From Acidobacteriota bacterium (GTDB lineage: Bacteria > Acidobacteriota > JAAYUB01): DNA of 64,000 bases. This document shows positions 35,339 through 46,517 of this stretch, in pieces. The notes under the pieces were generated by a model. The model saw only the letters and a program-made list of their open reading frames with translations. It did not search any database and was not told the origin of the DNA. How positions within the stretch are numbered: position 1 is the first letter of the stretch; every line of letters begins with the position of its first letter. The stretch is from NCBI GenBank assembly GCA_029565065.1, contig JAKQOW010000019.1:1-64000 (forward strand), written 5' to 3'. Both the position numbers and the translations under genes were made by a program.

Positions 35339-36189
35339 CGCGCCTCCTCGGCCACGAAGTCGAGCCCGATGTCCAGCCAGTGCGCCCGGCTGATCACGGC
35401 GGAGGTGGAGACGTAGTCCACGCCGGCGGCGGCGATGCCCGGCAGCGCCTCGAGCGTCACCCGGCCCGAGGCCTCGAGTCTCGCCCGGCCGGCGACGCGC
35501 GCGGCGGCCTGCCGCATGGCGTCCGGGTCCATGTTGTCGAGCATGATGATGTCGGCCCCGGCGGCCAGGGCCGCATCGACCTGGGCCAGCGTCTCCGCCT
35601 CGACCTCGATCCGCACGGTGACCGGCGCGTGCTCGCGGGCGGCGCGCACCGCCGCGCCGATGTCGCCGACGGCGGCGATGTGGTTATCCTTGATCATGAC
35701 CCCGTCGTAGAGCCCCAGCCGGTGGTTGTGGCCGCCCCCGGCGCGGACGGCGTACTTCTCGAAGAACCGGAAGCCGGGCGTGGTCTTGCGGGTGTCCAGC
35801 AGCCGGACCGGCGTGCCGGCCAGGGCGTCGGCGTACTGCCGGGTCAGGGTGGCGATCCCCGACAGCCGCTGGACGATGTTGAGCGCGGTGCGTTCACCCC
35901 GCAGCAGCGCGCCGGCGGCCGCCTCCACCTCGGCCAGCACCGCTCCGGCGGCCATGGCGGCGCTCTCGGCGACGTCCCGCCGGACGAGGCGCACCGCCGG
36001 GTCGAGCAGCCGGAAAACCTCGACGGCGAAGTCCAGGCCGGCCAGGACGCCGGCTTCGCGGGCGCGGAACACGGCCCGGGTGCGTCGCGCGTCGAGGCCG
36101 ACGAAGCTGTCGGTGGTCAGGTCGCCCGATCCGATGTCCTCGCGCAGGAAGGCTCGGAGGCGGCGGCGCACAAAGTCGTCGGCAGTCAT
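35335..36189 (-). CDS. nadC: nicotinate-nucleotide pyrophosphorylase (quinolinate phosphoribosyltransferase)
   Basis: This 284-residue enzyme converts quinolinate and PRPP to nicotinate mononucleotide. Family features are REDIGSGDLTTD (16-27), NIVQRLSGIATLTRQY, DTRKTTPGFR, KYAVRAGGGHNHRLGLYDGVMIKDNH and the end-loop STSAVI. The length is normal. It starts 11 bases after nadB, so NAD synthesis steps 1 and 3 are encoded together. nadA, for the middle step, is not in the window. The 4-base overlap with the GT39 gene ties it to the envelope genes downstream. Confidence 0.95.
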   Translation of the reverse strand: MTADDFVRRRLRAFLREDIGSGDLTTDSFVGLDARRTRAVFRAREAGVLAGLDFAVEVFRLLDPAVRLVRRDVAESAAMAAGAVLAEVEAAAGALLRGERTALNIVQRLSGIATLTRQYADALAGTPVRLLDTRKTTPGFRFFEKYAVRAGGGHNHRLGLYDGVMIKDNHIAAVGDIGAAVRAAREHAPVTVRIEVEAETLAQVDAALAAGADIIMLDNMDPDAMRQAAARVAGRARLEASGRVTLEALPGIAAAGVDYVSTSAVISRAHWLDIGLDFVAEEAR

Positions 36190-36200
36190 GGCACGGCCTC

Positions 36201-37790
36201 CTACTCCGACCAGGATGCGACGGGAAGCCCGCCCGAGCCGCGGCGGATGTTCACATGGCGGTTGCCGTAGCCGCCGCGCTCGGGGTAATCCTCACGGTAG
36301 TGCCCGCCCCGGCTGCCCCGCCGCTCCAGCGCCGCCCGGGCGATGCACAGCCCGCTCACGAGCATGCCGTCGAAGGCGTGTTCGGCCAGGGTGCGAGCCG
36401 GCGCCAGATCGGCGCGCCAGTGCGCCAACTGCTCCATGGCCGCCTGGAGCGACTCGCCGGACCGGACGATGCCCACCCGCTCCCACATCAGCGACTGAAA
36501 CTCCGCCCGGCGCGCCTCGAGCTCGGGGGTGAACGGGCCGGGGATCACCTTCGGCGCCGGCCAGCGCGCGTCCGCCGGGGTCGGTCCCATGGTCAGGTCG
36601 GCCCAGTGGTCGCGAATGTACGTCCCGGTGCGCCGGCCGAACACCAGCCCCTCCAGGAGCGAGTTGCTGGCCAGGCGGTTGGCGCCGTGGACGCCGGTGC
36701 AGGCCGCCTCGCCGCAGGCGTACAGGCGGCGGAGGCTGGTCCGCCCGTCCGGATCGGTCTTGATCCCGCCCATGATGAAGTGGGCCGCCGGCGCCACCGG
36801 GATGGGCTGGCGCGACATGTCGATCCCCAGCGCCAGGCACCGCTGGTAAAGGTTCGGGAATCGCTCCCGGAGGAACTCGGCCTTGAAATGGGTCATGTCC
36901 AGCAGCACGTGGTCGGTGCCGGTGTCCCGCAGCTCCCGCCAGATGGCCCGGCTGACCACGTCGCGCGGCGCCAGCTCGGCCATGGGATGGTAGCGGAGCA
37001 TGAACCGCTCCCGCGCCCCGTTGCGCAGCAGCCCGCCCTCGCCACGCAGCGCCTCGCTGAGCAGGAACTCGGGCACCCCCGTCACTCGCAGGCTGGTGGG
37101 ATGAAACTGGACGAACTCCATGTCCTCGAGGAGCGCGCCGGCGCGGTAGGCCATGGCGAATCCGTCGCCTGTGGCGGTGGCCGCATTGGTGCTGTGCCGG
37201 TACAACCGGCCGGCCCCGCCCGTGGCAATGACGGTCACGGCGGCCCGTACCTGCAGGGGCTGACCGGAGGCCAGGTCGAGGCAGACGGCGCCCCAGCAGC
37301 CGCCGTCGCGGATCATCAGGTCGAGGGCGGCGGTCCGCTCCCGGAGCGTCACCTTGGGCAGGGCGGCCACGCGGCGGACCAGCGTGGCCTGGATTTCGGC
37401 GCCGGTGGCGTCGCCGTGGGCGTGGAGCACGCGGCGGACGCGGTGGGCACCCTCGCGGGTGAAGCTCAGCCGTCCGCCGACGGTGTCGAACCGGGCACCC
37501 CAGCCGATGAGCTCGCGGACGCACCGCGGCCCCTGCGCCACCATGTACGCCAGCGCCTCCTCGCGGCAGAGGTAGTCGCCGGCGCTCATGGAATCGCTGA
37601 AATGGTTGAACGGCGAGTCCTCCTCCTGGATGGCCGCGGCGATGCCGCCCTGGGCCAGCTCGGTGTTGCCGGCGGACACTTCCGCCTTGGTGACCACCAG
37701 CACGCGCCGGCGGCTGGCCAGGCGGATGGCGGCGCTGAGTCCGGCGATGCCGGAGCCGAGGACAAGGACGTCGGTGGTGACGATTTCCAT
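36201..37790 (-). CDS. nadB: L-aspartate oxidase
   Basis: This 529-residue flavoenzyme oxidises aspartate to iminoaspartate for NAD synthesis. The FAD-binding GSGIAGLSAAIRLAS (about 12-26) and the succinate-dehydrogenase-like motifs NTELAQGGIAAA, HRVRRVLHAHGDATG, IATGGAGRLY, EFVQFHPT and the substrate-region HGANRLASNSLLE are all present. It is the first gene of a seven-gene minus-strand operon and is divergent from the HD-GYP gene. No NadR/NrtR operator was recognised in the 134-base gap. Confidence 0.95.
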   Translation of the reverse strand: MEIVTTDVLVLGSGIAGLSAAIRLASRRRVLVVTKAEVSAGNTELAQGGIAAAIQEEDSPFNHFSDSMSAGDYLCREEALAYMVAQGPRCVRELIGWGARFDTVGGRLSFTREGAHRVRRVLHAHGDATGAEIQATLVRRVAALPKVTLRERTAALDLMIRDGGCWGAVCLDLASGQPLQVRAAVTVIATGGAGRLYRHSTNAATATGDGFAMAYRAGALLEDMEFVQFHPTSLRVTGVPEFLLSEALRGEGGLLRNGARERFMLRYHPMAELAPRDVVSRAIWRELRDTGTDHVLLDMTHFKAEFLRERFPNLYQRCLALGIDMSRQPIPVAPAAHFIMGGIKTDPDGRTSLRRLYACGEAACTGVHGANRLASNSLLEGLVFGRRTGTYIRDHWADLTMGPTPADARWPAPKVIPGPFTPELEARRAEFQSLMWERVGIVRSGESLQAAMEQLAHWRADLAPARTLAEHAFDGMLVSGLCIARAALERRGSRGGHYREDYPERGGYGNRHVNIRRGSGGLPVASWSE

Positions 37791-37863
37791 AGCGGTGATG
37801 CCTCTCTAAATCAAGCATTTTCGCACAGGACGACGGCCTTTTGCAAACCCATCCAACATCCTG

Positions 37864-37893
37864 TTGACAAAAGAAACCGCCCCTCCGTACACT
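37864..37893 (+). promoter_or_regulatory. sigma-70 promoter of the HD-GYP gene
   Basis: A consensus TTGACA (37864-37869), an 18-base spacer and TACACT (37888-37893) predict a start near 37900, 25 bases before the ATG, with an AGGTG ribosome site in between. Confidence 0.7.
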
Positions 37894-37924
37894 AGCGATA
37901 TCCCAAGCGAGTCGCAGGTGAACC

Positions 37925-39454
37925 ATGGTTGCCGAACCGAAACGTATCCTGCCGCGTGAGGGGGTCGAAGGTGCCCGCCAGACCAGCGCTCCGCTGGCCG
38001 TCGCCGTGCTCCTGACCCTGGCCTGCCTGTCGGCGATCATGTTCGCCTACGTCTTCCCGCGGCTCCTCCAGCACGGCGGCACCACCGTGTTCTACCTCGC
38101 CATGGGCGTCCTGCTCATCCTGGTGGTGACCTACCTGGCCGGCTACTTCATCACCATGAAGCAGCCGCACCGGGTCAGCGACCCGAAGGTGGCGGTGGCC
38201 CGGCCGCTGGCCGTGTTCATCCGCGTGTACATCATCGTGTCGCTGCTGCCGCTGGTGTGCATCGCCATGCTGCTGATGATGTATATCATTCCGGAGCTGC
38301 TGGCCAAGGGCGACCCCACCCTGCTCTACTCCATCATCGGCGTGATCTGCGCGTCGTTCGTGCTCTCCCTGCTCGGCTATTTCCAGACCCGCCGGCGGAT
38401 GCTGGCCACGCTGGGCGCCATGGACCGCTCGCGCGCCAACCTGGAGCAGCTGGTGTCCATCTCGGGCGCCGTGTCGCAGTCGCCGCACCCGCAGGAGGTC
38501 TCCGACCAGCTCGTCCAGGGCGCCATGCAGCTCTTCCGCGTGTCCGGCGCGTATCTGTTCATGCCCGCCGAGGGGGAGTGGCGGCTGACCGCCGAGGTGG
38601 GCCACACCATCGAGGAATCAGGCGAGGAGCGGCTGGAGTTCTACCGGACGGCGGTCCGACGCGCCGCCGAGGCGCGGGAGGCGCTGCTGTTCGACGGCGA
38701 GCCGCTGCGCGGCGGGCCGCTGGCGTATGCGCCGGGCCGGATCCAGGTGGCGGCGGCCCCGCTGGTGCTCGGCGAGGAGGCCAAGGGCGCGCTGGTCCTG
38801 GTGCACAAGCTGCAGGACGCCGGCGCGTTCGAACGCGCCGAGCTGAGCCTCCTGCAGGCCCTCGCCGGCCACGCCGCCGTCAGCATCCACAACGCCCGGT
38901 TCCGGGAGATCCAGCTCAACTATTTCACCCACACCATCGAGCTGCTGGTCCAGGCCCTGGAGGGCACCACCGTGGCGCGCGATCACCTGCGCAACGTCGC
39001 CCGCTACTCCGGCATGATCGCCCGGCGCCTGAACATCGACGAGGTCGCCCGCAAGCAGCTCTACTTCGCCGCCTTGCTCCACGATATCGGCATGGTCAAA
39101 GTCCCCGCCGACCAGAAACACGATCCGGAGAACCACCGCCGGCATCCGCTCCTGGGCGCCGAGCTGGTCGGCCGGATCACCCTGTGGCGGGAGCTGGTGC
39201 CGCTCATCCAGGCCCACCATGAGAACATCGACGGCAGCGGGTATCCCGCCGGGCTGGCCGGCGAGGCGATCCCCCTGGGCGCCCGGATCATTGCCATCGC
39301 CGAATCGTTCGACGCCATGACAAATCCCAATAGCTATCAGATCGGCCGCTCGTTCGACGAGGCGTTCGCCGACCTCCGGCGCAATGCCGGCCGCCGGTAT
39401 GACCCGAAGCTGGTGGAGATCTTCGAAACGGAGCTCCGCGCCCAGGCGGAGTGA
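37925..39454 (+). CDS. membrane GAF/HD-GYP phosphodiesterase
   Basis: This 509-residue protein has four predicted N-terminal helices (about 22-45, 58-78, 97-120 and 127-147), a GAF-like domain (about 170-325) and an HD-GYP domain (about 335-505). The HD pair is His386-Asp387 in LLHDIGMVKVP, and AHHENIDGSGYPAGL carries the GYP motif. Active HD-GYP proteins hydrolyse cyclic di-GMP. The metal-binding residues appear intact, so it is probably catalytic, with the GAF and membrane parts sensing a signal. It stands alone, divergent from nadB, and ends at a repeat block. Confidence 0.9.
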   Translation: MVAEPKRILPREGVEGARQTSAPLAVAVLLTLACLSAIMFAYVFPRLLQHGGTTVFYLAMGVLLILVVTYLAGYFITMKQPHRVSDPKVAVARPLAVFIRVYIIVSLLPLVCIAMLLMMYIIPELLAKGDPTLLYSIIGVICASFVLSLLGYFQTRRRMLATLGAMDRSRANLEQLVSISGAVSQSPHPQEVSDQLVQGAMQLFRVSGAYLFMPAEGEWRLTAEVGHTIEESGEERLEFYRTAVRRAAEAREALLFDGEPLRGGPLAYAPGRIQVAAAPLVLGEEAKGALVLVHKLQDAGAFERAELSLLQALAGHAAVSIHNARFREIQLNYFTHTIELLVQALEGTTVARDHLRNVARYSGMIARRLNIDEVARKQLYFAALLHDIGMVKVPADQKHDPENHRRHPLLGAELVGRITLWRELVPLIQAHHENIDGSGYPAGLAGEAIPLGARIIAIAESFDAMTNPNSYQIGRSFDEAFADLRRNAGRRYDPKLVEIFETELRAQAE

Positions 39455-39459
39455 GGGGA

Positions 39460-39850
39460 ATAGGGGATAGGAGTTCCGAGTTAGTCGTGCTCGTCATTCG
39501 TAATCGTCATCGTCATTCGTAATCGTAATCGTGATCGTAATCGAGACTCGAGACTGGAGGCTCGTTCCCGTAAATCGGATAATCGGACATCGGGACAGGC
39601 GGTTTGCGCTTCGGGGTTCGTCTCCCGTCTGACGTCTCCCAATTCACCCATTCCCGCTATTCACCCATTCACCAGTAACTCCTCAACGACAAATTCTCAA
39701 TGAAAGAAAATGAATCCTTCGTGTCCTGTGTGACTTCGTGGTGAGGATGCCGTGTCGAGGCACGATCACGATTACGAATTACGATCACGATTACGATTAC
39801 GATTACGAATTACGATGACGATTACGAATGACGAGGGCGGATACCGGTCC
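39460..39850. repeat. modular tandem repeat block R8
   Basis: This is the largest repeat gap, lying between convergent genes. It contains GTGCTCGTCATTCGTAATCG units (39485-39540), GGCTCG heptamers, CGGATAATCGGACATCGG, GGTTTGCGCTTCGGGG, TCCCGTCTGACGTCTCCC and CCATTCACC octamers. It also has an ATCCTTCGTGTCCTGTGTG / ACTTCGTGGTGAGGATGC element (39714-39750) and a run of CACGATTACGAATTACGA units (39760-39835). No gene is evident. Confidence 0.9.
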
Positions 39851-39902
39851 ACCATTTCCCCCATCCACCATTCTCCTGCGCCGCCCCCCCGGCGGCGGGC
39901 GG

Positions 39903-40703
39903 TCACTTCCCGATGGCGCCGATCTCGCTCCCCGATTTCAGGCCCAGCACCTTGGCCGCCGAATCGTTGTTGACCGCGATTTCGTAGTAGCCGGACGAGC
40001 CCAGCATCAGGAACGGGTCCTTGTCGGTGAACTCGGCGAAGAAGCGGCGGAACTTGGTGATCTCGCCGTGGAGGTGAAGCACCTTGGCCACCGCCGGATA
40101 CCCCTGCTCGTCCAGCGGGATGTGCTCCGGGGTGAAGTTGGTGATGAGGTTGCCGAAGGTGTCCACGTAGAGGATGGAGCCCTTCCAGGCCTTCGGCCGG
40201 ACCTCCTGGGGCTTGGGGATGTCCAGCACCAGCGGGTCGGTGATGGGCTCGCCGAACTGGGTGGACTCCACGCCCTTGCTCAGCCAGCCGGCCACGGGCG
40301 CGAACACGTCCCGGCCGTGGAAGGTGCTGCTCAGCGGCTTCTGGAAGAAGTGCTCTTCGGTGACGCTGAAGATGCCGTACACTTCCTCGCGGGTGAGGAT
40401 GTAGCTCAGCACGCCGTTGTCGGGCGCCAGGAAAAAGTGATTCTCGATGGAGACCAGCAGGGCGCGCCGCTGGCTGCCCACCTTCGGGTCCACCACCACG
40501 ACGTGGATGCTCCGGTCCGGGAAGAACCGGAACGAACAGCTCAGCACGAAGGCGGCCTCCAGGATGTCGCCCGGCGTGATGGAGTGGGTGACATCCACCA
40601 CGTTGACTTCGGGATTGATCCGGAGGATGGTTCCCTTCATCGCTCCGGCGAACGGGCCGGCGAGACCGAAATCGGTGATCAGCGACACGCACCGACGCGC
40701 CAT
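39903..40703 (-). CDS. SAM hydroxide adenosyltransferase (SAM hydrolase, DUF62)
   Basis: This 266-residue cytosolic protein belongs to the family that splits S-adenosylmethionine into adenosine and methionine and is homologous to fluorinase/chlorinase. It has ITDFGLAGPFAGAMKG (9-24), VDVTHSITPGDI, VVVDPKVGS and FHGRDVFAPVAGWL, which together supply the Asp-Arg-His water-activating set. The second domain contains VDTFGNLITNF. It lacks the long loop seen in halogenating members, so hydrolysis is the likely activity. GGAGGCGG precedes the ATG. It lies downstream of the acidic-protein gene on the same strand. Confidence 0.9.
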   Translation of the reverse strand: MARRCVSLITDFGLAGPFAGAMKGTILRINPEVNVVDVTHSITPGDILEAAFVLSCSFRFFPDRSIHVVVVDPKVGSQRRALLVSIENHFFLAPDNGVLSYILTREEVYGIFSVTEEHFFQKPLSSTFHGRDVFAPVAGWLSKGVESTQFGEPITDPLVLDIPKPQEVRPKAWKGSILYVDTFGNLITNFTPEHIPLDEQGYPAVAKVLHLHGEITKFRRFFAEFTDKDPFLMLGSSGYYEIAVNNDSAAKVLGLKSGSEIGAIGK

Positions 40704-40840
40704 GGCCGCCTCCTGTGGATATTGCTTGTCCTCATTATCGTTTCAGGTGGAGTCGATTGCGCTGCCCGCCATCCGGCAGCCGCCCGGGCCGCCGGGATCG
40801 CGGCGACGGTTCGAAGCGCGCGGGACCGGTCCTCCCGCGC

Positions 40841-41287
40841 TCAGTTCCAGTCCTCGTAATCGTAATCGTCGGTATCGTAATCGATGTAGTCGTCGTCCCA
40901 TTCGCCCGGCTTCTCGGGTTCTCCCTCTTCCTCCCACTCACCGTCCTCGTCCTCGTCCTCCTCTTCGTCCTCGTCCTCGTCGTCCTCCCAGTCCTCATAT
41001 TCCTCGTCATCCCAATCCTCGTCCTCGCCATCCTCCTCGCCCTCGTCCTCGTCCTCGTCTTCGTCCCCGCCTTCTTCTTCGTCTTCGTCCTCCCACTCCT
41101 CGTCGTCATCGGCGTCTTCGCCGTTGTCCTCTTCGTCCTCGTCCCAGTCCTCGATTTCATCGATGTCGTCGTCGAGGTCTTCCGGCAGCTCGTCGTCGTC
41201 GAAGTCGTCATCCTTCTTCTTCTTGGCCAACAGCACGGCCGGCAACCATGCGGCGTCGGGATGAAGAGAGTCTTCAAAAATCTTCAT
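40841..41287 (-). CDS. hyperacidic low-complexity protein
   Basis: This 148-residue protein starts MKIFEDSLHPDAAWLPAVLLAKKKK. From there almost every residue is Asp or Glu, with some Trp, Tyr and Gly, to the end (EWDDDYIDYDTDDYDYEDWN). No fold or family is recognisable, and long acidic tracts may bind cations or basic proteins. The ATG at 41287 has GGAAGG upstream and a TTGACA-17-AAAAAT promoter at 41317-41345, which argues that it is expressed. A perfect 8-bp hairpin (40818-40840) follows the stop without a U-tract. The last 20 or so codons use GATTACGA-like DNA that resembles the intergenic repeat family. Confidence 0.7.
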   Translation of the reverse strand: MKIFEDSLHPDAAWLPAVLLAKKKKDDDFDDDELPEDLDDDIDEIEDWDEDEEDNGEDADDDEEWEDEDEEEGGDEDEDEDEGEEDGEDEDWDDEEYEDWEDDEDEDEEEDEDEDGEWEEEGEPEKPGEWDDDYIDYDTDDYDYEDWN

Positions 41288-41316
41288 GACACACCTTCCG
41301 GCTATACTTGGAAGCA

Positions 41317-41345
41317 ATTTTTCGCCAAGAGCCAATGTTTGTCAA
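41317..41345 (-). promoter_or_regulatory. putative promoter of the hyperacidic protein gene
   Basis: On the minus strand, TTGACA (41345-41340), a 17-base spacer and AAAAAT (41322-41317) form a plausible promoter. Its -35 box overlaps the stop codon of the upstream phosphatase gene. A second -10-like TATAGC lies at 41307-41302. Confidence 0.5.
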
Positions 41346-43105
41346 CTGCATTTTTTCCCGGGGAGAAACCGGATCAAGATGCCCGTCAAATCGTCCCGTT
41401 GGGGCTTGGCGCCCTGGAATTTTTCAACGGCCTGGATGAGCCGCTGACAAATCTCGTCCGGGGTGTTGTCGCGCTCCTGCACCAGGAACTGGACCACGCG
41501 GTCCCGGCCGAAAAACTCATCGGCTTCGTTTCCCGCCTCGGTGAGCCCGTCGGTGTACAGCAGCAGCAGGTCCCCATCACCGAGCTCCGCCTCCGTGACC
41601 TGGAAGACGCCCTCGGGCAGAATGCCGAGGATTGGCCCACCCTCGGCGAACAGATCCGAGCTCCCGTCCTCCCTCACGCGGATGGCCTCGTTGTGCCCGG
41701 CGTTGCAATACCAGGCGCGCCCGCTCGCCGCGTCCAGCGCCAGCGCGAACAGCGTCACGAAGATCTGTCCGTCGCACTGCGTGTGGATCCGCCGGTTCAG
41801 GTCGCCCAGCAGTTCGCCCAGGTCCAGCTCCCGCTCGCACAGCGAGTTGAGATAGGCGTGGAGCGAGGCGGTGAGCAGCGCCGCGCCCATCCCTTTGCCC
41901 ATCACGTCGGCGATGATGAACAGGTAGCGACCGTCCGGGAGGACGAACACATGGAAATAATCCCCGGCCAGCTGGAGACAGGAGCGGTAGAAGACCGCGC
42001 CGTCCAGATCCGAAACCCGGGGGAATCGCTCGGGGATCAGAAATTTCTGCACGTCGGCGGCGTACTCCAGTTCCTTCTCCATCGCCTTCTTCAGGAGGAG
42101 CTCCTGGATGTAGAGGTAATTCTCGATCTTCATCGTCACCAGGTTGGCGATGGCGGTGAGGAGCTGCAGGTTGTCCTTGTTGAAGTCCTTCTCGATGGAG
42201 GGGCTGTCGAGGTAAATCAGGCCATACGTCTTTTCGCCGTTCCAGAGCGGGACGCACATGATCGACTTGATCCCCTGGACGATGATGCTGCGCGCCTCCT
42301 CGAGCTGGGGGTCGCTCTCCACGTTCGTGGTGAGGACGGCGGATTTCTTCTCGATCACCAGGCGCTGAACAGTCCGGCTGAACTGGATGATATCGGCGGC
42401 GGCCGGCGTGTCCGCCACCCGCCCGCCGGTCCAGTACGACTTGACCTGAAGCTCCCCGCCCTCGATCATCATGAGGCAGCCCCGGCGGGCGGGCACCACC
42501 GAGACGATGAGCTGGAGGCAGTCGTGGAACAGACGGTTCAGATCCCGCTGGTCCAGCAGGGAGGAGGCGATCTCCTGGAGTACGCCGAAGCGCTTCACCT
42601 CGGCCGCCAGCGTGTCCGCCGCCGGGCTCGCCGGCGGCGCGGCGGGAGCGACCTCCGCCTTGGCGGTCACCGGCTTCGGCGGCGCCGCCGGTCCGGCCGC
42701 CGCCTGGGCGGCCGCTTCGCGGGTCTTCCACTGGTCCTTGAAATCCTTGATTGAGATGATGCAGGTCATCCCGGGCAGGGGGAAGGTTTCCTGCGGATCC
42801 TCCTTGACCTGGCGGCGGAAGACGAGGCGGGTGTTGCCCAACCGGATCGTGTCGCCGTCCTCCAGCGGGTGGCGGAAACCCACCTGTTTCTCGTTGACGA
42901 AGGTGCCGTTGCGGCTGCCCGTGTCCTCCACCCAGACCTTGCCGCCGGAGGCGAAGATACGGGCGTGGCACTTGGAGATCCCGCGGTCCTCGCCGATAGC
43001 CACCTCGTTGGTGACGCCGCGGCCGATCCGGACCTGGGTCATCTGCGCGTCCAGCGTAAAGTTGCGCTGCTGCTGGTTGTACTCAAGCCAGAAGGTGGTG
43101 CTCAT
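41342..43105 (-). CDS. FHA-GAF-PP2C (SpoIIE-type) phosphatase
   Basis: This 587-residue cytosolic signalling protein has an N-terminal FHA domain (about 20-95: RIGRG, SKCHARI, DTGSRNGTFVN) that binds phosphothreonine. A Pro/Ala linker (about 125-160), a GAF domain (about 165-330) and a SpoIIE/RsbU-like PP2C phosphatase domain (about 365-585) follow, the last with YLFIIADVMGKGMGAALL and LLLYTDGLTEA supplying metal-binding Asp residues. It probably dephosphorylates Ser/Thr-phosphorylated targets such as anti-sigma antagonists, though no such gene is nearby. It sits at the head of a minus-strand group with the acidic protein and SAM hydrolase, but these appear to have their own promoter. Confidence 0.92.
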   Translation of the reverse strand: MSTTFWLEYNQQQRNFTLDAQMTQVRIGRGVTNEVAIGEDRGISKCHARIFASGGKVWVEDTGSRNGTFVNEKQVGFRHPLEDGDTIRLGNTRLVFRRQVKEDPQETFPLPGMTCIISIKDFKDQWKTREAAAQAAAGPAAPPKPVTAKAEVAPAAPPASPAADTLAAEVKRFGVLQEIASSLLDQRDLNRLFHDCLQLIVSVVPARRGCLMMIEGGELQVKSYWTGGRVADTPAAADIIQFSRTVQRLVIEKKSAVLTTNVESDPQLEEARSIIVQGIKSIMCVPLWNGEKTYGLIYLDSPSIEKDFNKDNLQLLTAIANLVTMKIENYLYIQELLLKKAMEKELEYAADVQKFLIPERFPRVSDLDGAVFYRSCLQLAGDYFHVFVLPDGRYLFIIADVMGKGMGAALLTASLHAYLNSLCERELDLGELLGDLNRRIHTQCDGQIFVTLFALALDAASGRAWYCNAGHNEAIRVREDGSSDLFAEGGPILGILPEGVFQVTEAELGDGDLLLLYTDGLTEAGNEADEFFGRDRVVQFLVQERDNTPDEICQRLIQAVEKFQGAKPQRDDLTGILIRFLPGKKCS

Positions 43106-43153
43106 GGGGGTGACCTGGGCGTATTATCGTTGGCGGTTTCCGGGGTGTCAACG

Positions 43154-43182
43154 AAAAACCGGCGGCCGCGGGGCCGCCGGTT
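43154..43182 (-). terminator. rho-independent terminator of clpB
   Basis: AACCGGCGGCC and its 11-bp perfect complement (43157-43182, loop GCGG) run into TTTTT on the minus strand, 31 bases after the clpB stop. Confidence 0.85.
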
Positions 43183-43212
43183 CGTCAATCGGACGCAGTC
43201 CGGGCGAAACGC

Positions 43213-45837
<2,625 letters not shown>

Positions 45838-45841
45838 GGTC

Positions 45842-46441
45842 CTACTCCTCGCCGGCCGACGGCCCGGCCGCCCGGGCCGCCTGCGCCACGCCGACCAGAG
45901 CCGGCCGGAGCAGCTTGCCGCAGAACAGGTACCCCTCCTTGTACACCCGGTTCACCGTGTCCACCGGGACCGTCGGATCCGGGCGGGCGTCCAGCACCTC
46001 GTGGACGCGGGGGTCGAACGGCTGGCCGAGCGCGGCGACCCGCTCCGCCTGGTGGCGGGTCAACAGCCCTTCCAATTGCTGCCGAATCGCCCGGATGCCG
46101 GCGACGAACTCGGTGTCGTCGCCCGTCCAGTGGTCCAGCGCGCGGGTGAAGTTGTCCTGCACTTCGAGCAGGTCCAGGAGCAGCGCCTTCTTCTGCTCCC
46201 GCGCCGCCTCCTCGTTGGCCGCGGCGGTGCGCCGGCGGAAGTTGTCGAAGTCGGCCCGTGCGCGCAACGTGCGCTCCTCGGCTGCGGCCAACTCCTCGCG
46301 CAATCGGGTGACGACGTCCGCATCCGCCGGGGCGGCGCTCTCAGCCGGCCGAACCTCCGGCTGTGGCGCAGCGGCGGCCGGGGGCTGGGCGGCTTCGGTC
46401 TCGACGCCCTCGGCTTCTGGTTCGATGGGAATGTCTATCAT
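45842..46441 (-). CDS. grpE: nucleotide exchange factor GrpE
   Basis: This 199-residue co-chaperone of DnaK has an Ala/Pro/Glu-rich disordered N-terminus (1-50), a long dimerising coiled coil (about 55-110, RLREELAAAEERTLRARADFDNFRRR) and the C-terminal beta-wing (VHEVLDARPDPTVPVDTVNRVYKEGYLFCGKLLRPALVGVA). dnaK and dnaJ are not in the window. The gene lies between hsp20 and clpB, 76 bases after hsp20 with a terminator-like hairpin between them, and 4 bases before clpB. Confidence 0.94.
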   Translation of the reverse strand: MIDIPIEPEAEGVETEAAQPPAAAAPQPEVRPAESAAPADADVVTRLREELAAAEERTLRARADFDNFRRRTAAANEEAAREQKKALLLDLLEVQDNFTRALDHWTGDDTEFVAGIRAIRQQLEGLLTRHQAERVAALGQPFDPRVHEVLDARPDPTVPVDTVNRVYKEGYLFCGKLLRPALVGVAQAARAAGPSAGEE

Positions 46442-46474
46442 GATCCTCGCCTTGTTGCATTCATTTCCAGAGAC

Positions 46475-46499
46475 AAAAAAAGGGGGGCATCGCCCCCCT
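46475..46499 (-). terminator. terminator/attenuator between hsp20 and grpE
   Basis: AGGGGGGC, loop ATC, GCCCCCCT (46481-46499) forms an 8-bp GC stem followed on the minus strand by TTTTTT. It would end most hsp20 transcripts and let a fraction continue into grpE-clpB. I saw no strong separate promoter for grpE. Confidence 0.75.
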
Positions 46500-46517
46500 G
46501 CGGACGGCTGATGCCGC

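Noticed and set aside
40818..40840. GCGCGGGA...TCCCGCGC hairpin after the acidic-protein gene as a terminator
   Set aside because: It is a good stem but has no U-run on the minus strand. I mention it with the gene rather than calling it a terminator.
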